Under the pieces are notes generated by a model. The model was not told the origin of the DNA, ran no database searches, and saw nothing but the letters and a program-made list of their open reading frames with translations. A stretch of 64,000 nt of DNA from Marivivens niveibacter. Its GTDB lineage: Bacteria > Pseudomonadota > Alphaproteobacteria > Rhodobacterales > Rhodobacteraceae. A program made the position numbers and the translations under genes. This document shows positions 34,991-43,871 of the stretch, in pieces. Numbering within the stretch: the stretch's first letter is position 1; every line of letters begins with the position of its first letter. The DNA lies in contig NZ_MSPP01000002.1 in assembly GCF_002150005.2 (NCBI RefSeq), positions 186,001 to 250,000 on the forward strand, in the 5' to 3' direction.

Positions 34991-37012
34991 TTAGCCCAGC
35001 AGAGCATTTGCGCGGGCGATGATGGCATCTGCGGTGATGCCGAATTGTTGGTATAGGGCGTCGATTGGGGCGGACGCGCCGAATGTTGTCATTCCGATCA
35101 CGTCGTCTTCGGTCGCGACATAGCGGGTCCAGCCGAATTTTGCCGCCGCTTCGACCGCGATACGCGGGGCAGAGCCCAAGACTTCGGCGCGGTATTCAGC
35201 GGGCTGCGCGTCAAACAGTTCCCAAGACGGCATCGATACGACAGCCACGCCGTGCCCGTTTGCATGCAGGGCTTCGGCGGCTTTGACAGCGATTTCCACC
35301 TCGGTTCCGGTTGCAAGAATGGTCAGGTCGCGCGTGTCGCCGAATTGGCGGATCACATAGGCGCCTTTGGCCGACAGGTTTTCGCCCGTGTCCTGCGTCC
35401 GCAGTTGCGGCACGCCCTGACGCGACAACGCCAATAGCGACGGCGTTTTGCGCGAACGAACCGCGATATCCCAGCATTCCAGCGCTTCAACAGCGTCCGC
35501 GGGGCGGAACACATTCAGGTTCGGCATCGCCCGCAAAGACGCAAGATGTTCAACCGGCTGGTGGGTTGGACCGTCTTCGCCCAGGCCAATTGAATCGTGG
35601 GTCATGACGTAGATCGTGCCGACCTCCATCAGCGCGGACAGACGGATCGCATTGCGAACATAGTCCGAAAACACCATGAACGTACCGCCATAAGGGATCA
35701 AACCGCCGTGGTTATTCATGCCGTTCATCGCCGCGCCCATCGCAAATTCGCGCACGCCGTAACCGATGTAACGGCCCGCTGTATCGCGGGTGAATTGGCT
35801 GTCTACGGCTGGGACGCGGGTCAGGTTCGACCCCGTTAGGTCGGCCGAACCACCGATCATTTCGGGCACGGCTTCGGTCAGGGTTTCCAATGCAATCTGG
35901 CTGGCTTTGCGAGTTGCCACCTTTTGCGGGTTCGCAAATAGCGCGGCACGGGCATCGGCTACCGCCTGATCAAAACCTGTTGGCAAAACACCCGACATGC
36001 GGCGTTTGAATTCCGCGGCCTGAGGATGCGCGTTCAGACGCTCCTCCCATGCGGAACGATCGGCCGCGCCGCGCGCACCGATATCGCGCCACTGCTGCGC
36101 CAAATCCGCAGGAATTTCAAACGGGGCCGAGGTCCAACCCAACGTTTCCTTGGCAAGTTGGCCCTCGGCCTCTCCAAGTGGGCTGCCATGAGAGGAAGCA
36201 GACCCAGCCTTGTTCGGGGATCCGAACCCAATCACGGTTTTCATCGCAATCAGGGACGGTTTATCGGTTTCATTTTTCGCAGCCGTGATCGCCGCATCCA
36301 GCGCGGCGTGATCGTGACCATCGCATGATTGCACATGCCAGCCGCAGGCGGTGAAACGCGCGGGGATATCTTCGGAGAAAGACACAGAGGTCGCGCCGTC
36401 GATGGTGATTTCATTGTCGTCATACAGGACGATCAATTTGCCCAGCCCCAAATGGCCAGCAAAGCTGATTGCCTCTTGGCCGATGCCCTCTTGCAGGCAT
36501 CCGTCGCCTAACATCACATAAGTTTTGTGATTTACGACATCAGAACCAAATTCTGCGGCCAAAGCTTTCTCTGCCAAGGCCATCCCAACAGCAGCGGCGA
36601 TACCCTGCCCTAGCGGACCCGTCGTTGTTTCAATACCACCCGCATGACCGAATTCAGGGTGACCAGCCGTCAACGCGCCTGCCTGACGGAAATTGCGGAC
36701 CTGGTCGATTGTCATATCTTTGTAACCGGTCAGATGTAGCAAAGAATACAACAACATAGACGCATGGCCGTTGGACAGGACAAAGCGGTCTCGGTCCGCC
36801 CAATCGGGGGCAAAAGCATCAAATTTCAAGTGGTTTTTGAACAAAACCGTCGCGGCGTCCGCCATGCCCATAGGTGCACCCGGGTGACCCGAATTGGCAG
36901 CATTAACCGCATCGATGGACAACGCGCGAATGCAGTTGGCTAGGGCGAAATCATCGCCGTTCAGCGCCGATTTGGCAGCGACAAAATCAACATGATTCGA
37001 ATTTTTTGGCAT
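34991..37012 (-). CDS. tkt: Transketolase
   Basis: A 673-aa thiamine-diphosphate enzyme. CIRALSIDAVNAANSGHPGAPMGMADAATVLF is the N-terminal signature, VMLGDGCLQEGI the TPP/Mg GDG motif, GFGSPNKAGSASSHGSPLG a substrate loop, and IYVMTHDSIGLGEDGPTHQPVEHLASLR the C-terminal domain signature. It transfers two-carbon units between ketose and aldose phosphates, with erythrose 4-phosphate as acceptor. Placed with talC inside the erythritol locus, so likely serving that flux, though a housekeeping role is possible if no other tkt exists. The upstream 166 bases contain three TTGTGATT repeats. Confidence 0.96.
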   Translation of the reverse strand: MPKNSNHVDFVAAKSALNGDDFALANCIRALSIDAVNAANSGHPGAPMGMADAATVLFKNHLKFDAFAPDWADRDRFVLSNGHASMLLYSLLHLTGYKDMTIDQVRNFRQAGALTAGHPEFGHAGGIETTTGPLGQGIAAAVGMALAEKALAAEFGSDVVNHKTYVMLGDGCLQEGIGQEAISFAGHLGLGKLIVLYDDNEITIDGATSVSFSEDIPARFTACGWHVQSCDGHDHAALDAAITAAKNETDKPSLIAMKTVIGFGSPNKAGSASSHGSPLGEAEGQLAKETLGWTSAPFEIPADLAQQWRDIGARGAADRSAWEERLNAHPQAAEFKRRMSGVLPTGFDQAVADARAALFANPQKVATRKASQIALETLTEAVPEMIGGSADLTGSNLTRVPAVDSQFTRDTAGRYIGYGVREFAMGAAMNGMNNHGGLIPYGGTFMVFSDYVRNAIRLSALMEVGTIYVMTHDSIGLGEDGPTHQPVEHLASLRAMPNLNVFRPADAVEALECWDIAVRSRKTPSLLALSRQGVPQLRTQDTGENLSAKGAYVIRQFGDTRDLTILATGTEVEIAVKAAEALHANGHGVAVVSMPSWELFDAQPAEYRAEVLGSAPRIAVEAAAKFGWTRYVATEDDVIGMTTFGASAPIDALYQQFGITADAIIARANALLG

Positions 37013-37057
37013 CTATGGTCCCTCCTGTTCGGGGATTTGTTAGTGATCTGATCCAAA

Positions 37058-37085
37058 AATCACAAGCTAAATCACAAAATCACAA
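37058..37085. promoter_or_regulatory. Three direct AATCACAA repeats between tkt and eryR
   Basis: AATCACAA occurs at 37058, 37070 and 37078 (spacing 12 and 8), i.e. TTGTGATT on the minus strand, in the 166-base divergent region of tkt and the DeoR-type regulator. DeoR proteins often bind short direct repeats, so this is a candidate operator for eryR. The match is by eye only. Confidence 0.4.
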
Positions 37086-37178
37086 AATATATGTTGCCAG
37101 AGGCTTTTTCGATGTTAGAACTGTGCCGTCCGATGCGGGTGCGTTATCAACGCCGCGTATCAGACAAGAGGAGACCAC

Positions 37179-37934
37179 ATGAAACGCGATGACCGCAGAC
37201 AAGCGATTATGGACCTGTTGGTTCAGGCTGGCGCCGTTGATCTGGATGATCTGGCCCAACGCTTTGACGTTTCGAAAATGACCATTCACCGCGATCTGGA
37301 TGATTTAGAAGAATCCGGTTTGCTGCGAAAAATCCGCGGCGGCGCGACGATTGAATCCGGCACCCAGTTCGAGGCCGACTATCGTTACCGCGCGCTGCAA
37401 AACACCGATGCCAAACAGGCCATCGCGGCCAAAGCAGCGTCAATGGTTGAACCCGGCATGACCATTTTGATCAATGACGGCACCACTGCTGGCCTAATGG
37501 CCGACCATCTGGCGTCCATTCGTCCGCTGACCGTGATCACCAATAATCTGGCGGCGATTAAAACTCTGTCGGACCAGCCTGGCATCAATCTGATCGCTTT
37601 GGGCGGCAACTTTAGCCAGAAATTCAACGCGTTCTTCGGCATGATGACCGAAGACAGCCTATCGCGCCTGCGCGTTGACATTGGGTTCCTATCTGCCCCC
37701 GCGATTTCGGGCACAACCGCCTATCACATGGATGAAAATGTCACGCGCTGTAAACGCGCGATGATCAACGCCAGCGCGCACCGCGTTCTGTTGGCGGACA
37801 AACGCAAATTCGGGCGCACCGCGCTGCATGAATTGGCGGATGTGTCGACGTTTCAAACAGTCATCACAGACACACTCGACCCTGAAATTGCCGCGCCGCT
37901 GCGCGATGCAGGGGTCTCAATCATGGAAAGTTAA
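37179..37934 (+). CDS. eryR: DeoR/GlpR-family regulator EryR
   Basis: A 251-aa DeoR-type regulator. The helix-turn-helix RRQAIMDLLVQAGAVDLDDLAQRFDVSKMTIHRDLDDLEESGLLRKIRGGA is textbook. The C-terminal DeoRC sugar-binding domain (MTILINDGTTAGLMADHL, LTVITNNLAAIKTL, DIGFLSAPAIS, HRVLLADKRKFGRTALHELADVS) follows. In rhizobia eryR heads an operon with tpiB and rpiB, exactly as here (tpiB starts three bases later). GAGGAG precedes the ATG. The effector is probably an erythritol pathway phosphate. Confidence 0.88.
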   Translation: MKRDDRRQAIMDLLVQAGAVDLDDLAQRFDVSKMTIHRDLDDLEESGLLRKIRGGATIESGTQFEADYRYRALQNTDAKQAIAAKAASMVEPGMTILINDGTTAGLMADHLASIRPLTVITNNLAAIKTLSDQPGINLIALGGNFSQKFNAFFGMMTEDSLSRLRVDIGFLSAPAISGTTAYHMDENVTRCKRAMINASAHRVLLADKRKFGRTALHELADVSTFQTVITDTLDPEIAAPLRDAGVSIMES

Positions 37935-37937
37935 ATA

Positions 37938-38699
37938 ATGCGCCCTTTGTGGATCGGAACCAGCTGGAAAATGAACAAAACTTTGGCCGAGGCGACTGAA
38001 TTCGCCAACGCTCTGGCCGCAGCGGATGCAACCCGCGATGACCGCATTCAACGTTTTGTCATTCCTTCATTTACCAACGTCCGTGAAACAAAACAGATTT
38101 TGGCCGATACGTCGGTCAAGGTGGGCGCGCAAAACATGCATTGGGCTGATAACGGCGCCTGGACGGGCGAAGTGTCCCCCGTCATGCTGACTGACTGCAA
38201 TCTGGACATTGTCGAACTAGGCCATTCCGAACGCCGTGAACATTTCCGTGAAACCGACGAAACCGTTGGTCTAAAAACCGAAGCCGCGGTCCGTCACGGC
38301 CTAACGCCTTTGATCTGCATCGGCGAAACACTGACAGAACGCGAAAGCGGCCGCGCCAAAGATGTGCTCGCGACCCAAGTCCGCGGCGCATTGTCCAAAT
38401 TATCTAACGACCAGAAATCCGCACCCATTCTATTTGCCTATGAACCGGTATGGGCGATTGGTGAAAACGGCATTCCGGCAACGTCTGAATACGCAGACGC
38501 CCGCCAAGCCGAAATCATCGACGTCGCCGCCGATGTGTTGGGCGCAAAGGTGCCGTGCCTCTATGGCGGATCGGTCAATCCACACAACTGCGAAGAACTC
38601 ATTCAATGCCCGTCGATCGATGGGCTCTTCATCGGCCGTTCAGCGTGGAATGTCGCGGGGTACCTCGACATTCTGACGAAATGCGCCGGCGTCATCTAA
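37938..38699 (+). CDS. eryH: Triosephosphate isomerase-like EryH (TpiB)
   Basis: A 253-aa TIM-barrel isomerase. WIGTSWKMNKTLAEATEFANAL carries the substrate Lys. NLDIVELGHSERREHF (family pattern VILGHSERR) contributes the catalytic His, and FAYEPVWAIGENGIPAT the catalytic Glu. LYGGSVNPHNCEELI is the C-terminal phosphate loop. In ery loci this TpiB paralogue isomerises L-erythrulose 1-phosphate to D-erythrulose 4-phosphate instead of triose phosphates. The assignment rests on its place between eryR and rpiB. Confidence 0.88.
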   Translation: MRPLWIGTSWKMNKTLAEATEFANALAAADATRDDRIQRFVIPSFTNVRETKQILADTSVKVGAQNMHWADNGAWTGEVSPVMLTDCNLDIVELGHSERREHFRETDETVGLKTEAAVRHGLTPLICIGETLTERESGRAKDVLATQVRGALSKLSNDQKSAPILFAYEPVWAIGENGIPATSEYADARQAEIIDVAADVLGAKVPCLYGGSVNPHNCEELIQCPSIDGLFIGRSAWNVAGYLDILTKCAGVI

Positions 38700-38720
38700 C
38701 CAGTAAAAGTGGAGGAAAAC

Positions 38721-39182
38721 ATGAAATTAGCAATCGCAGGCGATAGCGCTGGCGCAGGTCTGGCTGCAACTTTGGCAGAGGCGCTAAAGTCCGAATTCGA
38801 TGTCACTTTGATCGAGATGGCCGACGTCGGAGAGGACGTATTTTATGCAAATCTATCCGACTACGTAGGCACCGCAGTTGTCGATGGTACATTTGATCGC
38901 GCGATTTTGGTCTGCGGCACGGGTATCGGCGTATGCCTTGCCGCGAACAAAGTGCCCGGCATCCGCGCCGCGCAAACCCACGACACCTATTCGGCGGCCA
39001 AGGCAGCGACATCGAACAACGCGCAAATTATCACGATCGGCGCCCGCGTAATCGGGGCAGAACTGGCCAAGGATATCGCACTGGCCTATCTGAACGCCGC
39101 ATTCGATCCAAACGGCCGATCCGCATCAAACGTGGCCGCCATCAACGACGTTGACGCGAAATACCACAACGACGCGCGGTAA
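38721..39182 (+). CDS. eryI: Ribose-5-phosphate isomerase B-like EryI (RpiB)
   Basis: A 153-aa RpiB/LacA-type isomerase. [22 protein letters not shown] is the N-terminal Rossmann part. [25 protein letters not shown] carries the catalytic Cys and anion-hole (family pattern CGTGIGMSIAANK), and [26 protein letters not shown] the substrate His loop. In erythritol loci it converts D-erythrulose 4-phosphate to D-erythrose 4-phosphate. The ATG at 38721 follows GGAGG by six bases; a GTG 12 bases earlier precedes that site and is unlikely. Last gene of eryR-eryH-eryI. Confidence 0.9.
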   Translation: MKLAIAGDSAGAGLAATLAEALKSEFDVTLIEMADVGEDVFYANLSDYVGTAVVDGTFDRAILVCGTGIGVCLAANKVPGIRAAQTHDTYSAAKAATSNNAQIITIGARVIGAELAKDIALAYLNAAFDPNGRSASNVAAINDVDAKYHNDAR

Positions 39183-39192
39183 AACCTTTTTG

Positions 39193-39212
39193 GTCAGGGA
39201 ATGCCCTGACCA
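39193..39212. terminator. Hairpin after eryI
   Basis: GGTCAGGG pairs perfectly with CCCTGACC across AATG, 11 bases after the stop. There is no T-run on the plus strand, so termination may be Rho-assisted. The 197 bases to the tRNA gene hold no other feature that I can see. Confidence 0.5.
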
Positions 39213-39379
39213 CTCGCCCCCTTAGCTGCTTTGCGTATCTCCCCTAATAGGATTACGGAACTGAGACCAGGACAACGGGTTCAAAGTCGGCCATATTCGC
39301 ATCCATGTTTTTGATTTTTGAAAATCTAAATCCCTCATGGGTTTTCGTGCTGATCATGATCACCTGTATGGAATTTCTT

Positions 39380-39456
39380 TGGCGACCCCGGCAGGATTCG
39401 AACCTGCAACCCGCCCCTTAGGAGGGGGCTGCTCTATCCAGTTGAGCCACGGGGCC
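39380..39456 (-). tRNA. tRNA-Arg (anticodon CCT)
   Basis: Read on the minus strand: acceptor GGCCCCG pairs with CGGGGTC (one G-T wobble). The D-arm is GCTC...GAGC, the anticodon arm GCCCC with loop CTCCTAA (anticodon CCT), and the T-arm GCAGG-TTCGAAT-CCTGC; discriminator G and an encoded CCA follow. Total 77 bases. Its 3' end points towards the erythritol locus, the side where tRNA-targeting islands normally insert. Confidence 0.96.
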
Positions 39457-39536
39457 TTTGCGCATGTTCATGCCTTTGATTTTATGAGTGGTCAATTGTA
39501 ACGGATTGGACACGGGGTCGATATGTGGATAAATGA

Positions 39537-39552
39537 CACTATTGAGATAGTG
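39537..39552 (+). promoter_or_regulatory. Inverted repeat just before the LacI gene
   Basis: CACTAT-TGAG-ATAGTG, a perfect six-base inverted repeat, ends eight bases before the start codon and adjoins the AGGA ribosome site. It could be an autoregulatory operator or an mRNA hairpin limiting initiation. Confidence 0.4.
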
Positions 39553-39560
39553 ATAGGACG

Positions 39561-40592
39561 ATGCCCGTGAGAACGCCGAACAAACGCCCCCTGACTTTGC
39601 GTGATGTATCCGAAGCGTCCGGCGTCAGCGAAATGACCGTTAGCCGCGTTCTGCGTAACAAAGGCGACGTCAGCGAAGCCACGCGCAAACGCGTTCAGGA
39701 TGCGGCGAAGCAACTGGGCTATGTTCCGAACAAAATCGCAGGCGCTTTGGCATCGCAGCGGGTCAATCTCGTGGCCGTCATCATCCCCAGCTTGGGCAAC
39801 ATGGTCTTTCCCGAAGTCCTATCTGGTGTATCCGAGGTTTTGGCGAACACCGATCTACAACCTGTTGTAGGTGTAACCGATTACCTACCTGAAAAAGAAG
39901 AAAAAGTTCTGTTTGAAATGCTGTCTTGGCGTCCGTCTGGCGTCATTATCGCAGGTCTGGAACATTCAGACGCTTCGCGCGCGATGCTGCGTCAGGCGGG
40001 GTGCCCTGTCGTTGAAATCATGGACGTAGACGGCGAACCTGTGGATGCCTGCGTGGGCATTTCCCACCGCCGTGCTGGCCGCAAAATGGCAGAATCAATC
40101 CTGCAAAACGGATACCGCCGCATCGGTTTCTTGGGTACAAAAATGCCACTAGACCACCGCGCCCGCAAACGTTTCGAAGGCTTTACCCAAACGCTGGCGA
40201 AATCAGGCATCGAGATTACGGATCAGGAATTTTACTCTGGTGGTTCGGCCTTAGCCAAAGGGCGCGAATTGACCCAAAAAATGCTAGAGCGCACCCCTGA
40301 TCTGGATTTCTTGTACTATTCGAATGACATGATCGGCGCGGGCGGCCTGCTATACCTGCTGGAAAAAGGCTACGACGTGCCAGGTCAAATCGGCATCGCT
40401 GGTTTCAACGGCGTCGAACTGCTGGACGGACTGCCCCGCAAGCTAGCATCGATGGACGCATGCCGCCGCGAAATCGGGCAACGCGCTGCTCAGATTTTGG
40501 CAGACCGCGTCGCGAATCCAGATACGGACGAAGGTTTGGTTGTCGAACTCACGCCAAAACTACAACCGGGTGAAACACTGAACCGGACCTAA
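39561..40592 (+). CDS. LacI-family transcriptional regulator
   Basis: A 343-aa repressor: N-terminal helix-turn-helix LTLRDVSEASGVSEMTVSRVLRNKGDVSEATRKRVQDAAKQLGYVPNKIAGALAS, including the minor-groove hinge helix, and a periplasmic-binding-like effector domain (VAVIIPSLGNMVFPEVLSGV, RIGFLGTKM, DFLYYSNDMIGAGGLLYLLEKGYDVPGQIGIAGFNG). It resembles GntR (gluconate) repressors, but no gluconate genes are nearby. It might act on the erythritol locus upstream or on distant genes; the adjacent ATP-grasp cluster starts 90 bases downstream and has no sugar link. Confidence 0.9.
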   Translation: MPVRTPNKRPLTLRDVSEASGVSEMTVSRVLRNKGDVSEATRKRVQDAAKQLGYVPNKIAGALASQRVNLVAVIIPSLGNMVFPEVLSGVSEVLANTDLQPVVGVTDYLPEKEEKVLFEMLSWRPSGVIIAGLEHSDASRAMLRQAGCPVVEIMDVDGEPVDACVGISHRRAGRKMAESILQNGYRRIGFLGTKMPLDHRARKRFEGFTQTLAKSGIEITDQEFYSGGSALAKGRELTQKMLERTPDLDFLYYSNDMIGAGGLLYLLEKGYDVPGQIGIAGFNGVELLDGLPRKLASMDACRREIGQRAAQILADRVANPDTDEGLVVELTPKLQPGETLNRT

Positions 40593-40595
40593 ACG

Positions 40596-40627
40596 CCTAC
40601 ATTTTAGGCATCGGTGCATTTTTTACG
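40596..40627 (+). terminator. Weak terminator-like hairpin after the LacI gene
   Basis: GCCTA pairs with TAGGC across CATTT three bases after the stop, with a TTTTTT run about ten bases later. It is short and the T-run is displaced, so efficiency is uncertain. Confidence 0.4.
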
Positions 40628-40681
40628 CGCTCAAGTTTCGGTTGTGATTGTAGCTTCGCACGACGTTGCTACAGTCAGCCC

Positions 40682-42109
40682 ATGAAAGACGCATTTTATT
40701 TTGACGAAATGACTGGACATCAGGGCGATACGCTACGCGAGCCCTACCAGAATTTCGACCAGTGGTTTCAATCTGAAAACCCTGCCCGCTTACGGAAAAA
40801 ACAACGCGAAGCCGAAGAGCTGTTCCGTTTGACAGGCATTACATTCAACGTGTACGGCCGCGCTGAAGCGGCCGAACGGCTTATACCTTTTGATATCGTT
40901 CCGCGGATTATTTCGGGCCGCGAATGGTCGCGACTGGCCAAAGGGATCGAACAGCGGGTCCGCGCGATTAACGCGTTCCTGTATGACATCTATCACCGGC
41001 AAGAGATTGTTAAGGCAGGCCGCCTACCCGCCGAAATGATCGCCAAGAACGAAGCCTTCCTGCCCCAGATGGTCGGCGTATCGCCCCCTGGCGGCGTTTA
41101 CACGCATATCGTTGGCATCGATCTGGTGCGCACAGGGCCAGATGAGTTCTACGTTCTAGAGGATAACGCGCGCACACCGTCGGGTGTCAGTTACATGTTG
41201 GAAAACCGCGAAACTATGTTGCGGATGTTCCCTGAGCTGTTCACCCAAAACCGCGTTCAGTCGGTGTCAAACTACCCCAAAATGTTGCGCCGATCTTTAG
41301 CCGCTTGCGCCCCCAATATGGCAGGCGACAAACCGACGGTCGCAGTTTTAACCCCTGGGATATATAATTCGGCATACTACGAACACAGTTTCCTAGCAGA
41401 CAAAATGGGCGTCGAATTGGTCGAAGGTCACGACCTGCGCGTGGTTGATGGCCGCGTCGCAATGCGCACAACCCAAGGGTATAAACCCATCGATGTGCTG
41501 TATCGCCGTGTGGACGATGATTTCCTTGATCCGCTGAACTTTAACCCAGAAAGCCAGCTGGGCGTTCCAGGCATTATGGATGTCTACAAAGCGGGCGGTA
41601 TTACCATCGCCAACGCCCCCGGCACAGGGATCGCGGATGACAAAGCCATCTACAGCTATATGCCGGATATCGTTGAATTCTATACAGGCGAAAAGGCAAT
41701 CCTGAAAAACGTGCCGACGTGGCGCTGTAGCGATCCCGAAAGCCTGAAATACGTGTTGGACAACCTGCACGATCTGGTCGTCAAAGAGGTCCACGGTTCG
41801 GGCGGTTACGGCATGTTAATCGGGCCAACCGCGACGAAAAAAGATATCGCCGCATTCCGCAAAAAACTGATGGCTAAACCGGGCAATTACATCGCTCAAC
41901 CAACGCTTTCGCTTTCGACCGTACCTATCTTTACGAAATCAGGTCTCGCGCCACGGCACGTGGATTTGCGTCCCTTTGTTCTGGTGAGCCCCAATAAAAT
42001 CGACATCACCCCCGGTGGCCTGACACGCGTGGCGCTGAAAAAAGGCAGCCTCGTCGTGAATTCATCACAGGGCGGCGGCACCAAAGATACTTGGGTTCTA
42101 GAGGAGTAA
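40682..42109 (+). CDS. Circularly permuted ATP-grasp protein of the Anbu cluster
   Basis: A 475-aa protein of the DUF404/DUF407 type (CP_ATPgrasp). LIPFDIVPRIISGREWSRLAKGIEQRVRAINAFLYDIYHRQEI is the conserved start, FYVLEDNARTPSGVSYMLENRETM, VAVLTPGIYNSAYYEHSFLAD and FLDPLNFNPES follow, then VKEVHGSGGYGMLIGPTAT and DLRPFVLVSP near the end with ATP-contact residues. ATP-grasp enzymes of this kind are predicted to make peptide or amide bonds. First of four tightly packed genes (3-base gap to the alpha-E gene). Substrate unknown. Confidence 0.88.
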   Translation: MKDAFYFDEMTGHQGDTLREPYQNFDQWFQSENPARLRKKQREAEELFRLTGITFNVYGRAEAAERLIPFDIVPRIISGREWSRLAKGIEQRVRAINAFLYDIYHRQEIVKAGRLPAEMIAKNEAFLPQMVGVSPPGGVYTHIVGIDLVRTGPDEFYVLEDNARTPSGVSYMLENRETMLRMFPELFTQNRVQSVSNYPKMLRRSLAACAPNMAGDKPTVAVLTPGIYNSAYYEHSFLADKMGVELVEGHDLRVVDGRVAMRTTQGYKPIDVLYRRVDDDFLDPLNFNPESQLGVPGIMDVYKAGGITIANAPGTGIADDKAIYSYMPDIVEFYTGEKAILKNVPTWRCSDPESLKYVLDNLHDLVVKEVHGSGGYGMLIGPTATKKDIAAFRKKLMAKPGNYIAQPTLSLSTVPIFTKSGLAPRHVDLRPFVLVSPNKIDITPGGLTRVALKKGSLVVNSSQGGGTKDTWVLEE

Positions 42110-42112
42110 GCC

Positions 42113-43057
42113 ATGCTGGGAAAAACTGCCGGCGGACTCTTTTGGATGTTCCGCTATCTTGAACGATCCGAAAACACCGCCCGCCTGATCGAAGCAGGCC
42201 TACGGATCGCCCTGACCCGTTCGGGTTCGACCGAAGAAGAATGGGCCAGCGTCCTGCAAACCGTCGCGGTCTATGACGGGTTTATTGCCAAATACGGCAC
42301 CGATATCACACGCGATCAGGCGATCGACTGGATGCTACGCGATCCGCAAAACCCATCCAGCGTGATGACTGTAATCGAAGCGGCCCGTAACAACGCCAAA
42401 ACCGTGCGCACCGCCCTAACCCGAGAGGTATGGGAGGCTGTGAACGAATGCTGGATGTCATTGAAACAGGCGCTCACGCGCAAAGTCGCGGATCAGGATC
42501 TGCCATTCATCCTGCAGCTGATCCGCCAACGCAGTGCCTATGTGCGTGGTGCGTTGCACGGCACTATGCTGCGTAACGACATCTATAATTTTGCCCGCAT
42601 CGGGACGTTCTGTGAACGTGCTGACAACACAGCCCGCATTCTGGATGTGAAATACTATGTCCTTTTGCCGTCTGCGATGTCGGTCGGCACAAATTTGGAT
42701 AACGTCCAATGGCAAACGATCCTGCAATCCGTATCAGCCGAAGGTGGGTTTCAGATGGCTTATGGTCAGGACCCCCGCCCACGCGAGATTGCTCAATTCT
42801 TGATTTTGGATCGGCGCATGCCGCGTAGTTTGGCGTTTTGCACCGAAAAGATCAGGTCAAATCTGGGGTATCTGATGTCGGACTACGGCACCCGCCTACC
42901 GTGCCACGATATCGCTGACGCAATGGCTCTGCGGTCTATGCAGCGCGATATTGATAGCGTTTTAGATAGCGGCCTGCATGAATTCATTCAGGATTTCATT
43001 CAGGACAACGCAAACCTGAGCATGCAGGTGCAAACGGATTATCGGTTTAACCAATGA
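42113..43057 (+). CDS. Alpha-E (DUF403) protein of the Anbu cluster
   Basis: A 314-aa all-helical protein starting MLGKTAGGLFWMFRYLERSENTARLIEAGLRIALTR, the diagnostic start of the alpha-E family. RQRSAYVRGALHGTML and FARIGTFCERADNTARILDVKYYVLLP further on repeat the R-x3-E-R/D-N-A-R pattern typical of the fold. Alpha-E proteins always travel with DUF404/407 ATP-grasp and transglutaminase genes; a catalytic or scaffolding role has been suggested, but not shown. The next gene overlaps it by four bases (ATGA). Confidence 0.88.
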   Translation: MLGKTAGGLFWMFRYLERSENTARLIEAGLRIALTRSGSTEEEWASVLQTVAVYDGFIAKYGTDITRDQAIDWMLRDPQNPSSVMTVIEAARNNAKTVRTALTREVWEAVNECWMSLKQALTRKVADQDLPFILQLIRQRSAYVRGALHGTMLRNDIYNFARIGTFCERADNTARILDVKYYVLLPSAMSVGTNLDNVQWQTILQSVSAEGGFQMAYGQDPRPREIAQFLILDRRMPRSLAFCTEKIRSNLGYLMSDYGTRLPCHDIADAMALRSMQRDIDSVLDSGLHEFIQDFIQDNANLSMQVQTDYRFNQ

Positions 43058-43860
43058 ACACCACGCAGCTCTATATCCATCACCAAACGACTTACACCTA
43101 TGATGCGCCTGTCCCTTATGGACTGATGCAACTGCGCCTACGGCCCAAAGATAATTTGGGCCAACGGGTTCTGCGTTGGGACGTGACGATTGATGGCGGC
43201 AAGACCGAGGTGGAATACACAGACCACCACAACAACCACGTCGCGTTAATCAGCTTTGACGCGGATGTCACCGAACTAACCATCACCTGCGAAGGCGAAG
43301 TTGCACTTAGCGAAACGCACGGCGTTGTGGGCCCACATGCGGGTTTCGCGGCGATGTGGTTGTTCGATCAGGTTACGCCGCTGACCACCGCAGGCGCCAA
43401 ATGCCGCGCAATAGCAAAGGCCGCAACTGGGGAAGTCGGCACAATCGACTGGGCGCATAGCTTGTCCCAAGCTGTCCGCAGCGCGATCACCTATGAAATC
43501 GGAAAATCCGAAGTCGGCTGGTCCGCCGAAGACGCCGCATCGGCGGGTCACGGTGTTTGTCAGGATCATGCACATGTCTTTATCGCCTGTTGCCGCCATG
43601 CAGGCGTACCCGCGCGCTACGTGTCTGGGTATCTAATGATGGACGACCGGACGCATCAGGACGCCACCCACGCATGGGCCGAGGCCCACATCGAAGGTTT
43701 GGGCTGGGTCGGCTTTGACATCTCGAACGGGATATCGCCCGATATGCGGTACGTGCGCGTTGCGACTGGCATGGACTATGCAGATGCTGCTCCTGTATCA
43801 GGCACACGATTTGGCACCGCGTCCGAAGAACTGTCGGTGCAATTGCAAGTACAACAATAA
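43054..43860 (+). CDS. Transglutaminase-like cysteine protease of the Anbu cluster
   Basis: A 268-aa protein with the N-terminal bacterial transglutaminase beta domain (LYIHHQTTYTYDAPVPYGLMQLRLRPKD) and the papain-like core. Catalytic Cys lies in AASAGHGVCQDHAHVFIACCRHAGVPARYVSGYL, His in DATHAWAEAHIEGLGWVGFD, and Asp in the last of these (FDISNG). The triad is intact, so peptidase or transamidase activity is expected. It starts inside the alpha-E stop and is followed 11 bases later by the Anbu gene. Confidence 0.9.
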   Translation: MNTTQLYIHHQTTYTYDAPVPYGLMQLRLRPKDNLGQRVLRWDVTIDGGKTEVEYTDHHNNHVALISFDADVTELTITCEGEVALSETHGVVGPHAGFAAMWLFDQVTPLTTAGAKCRAIAKAATGEVGTIDWAHSLSQAVRSAITYEIGKSEVGWSAEDAASAGHGVCQDHAHVFIACCRHAGVPARYVSGYLMMDDRTHQDATHAWAEAHIEGLGWVGFDISNGISPDMRYVRVATGMDYADAAPVSGTRFGTASEELSVQLQVQQ

Positions 43861-43871
43861 CGGGCGATCCT

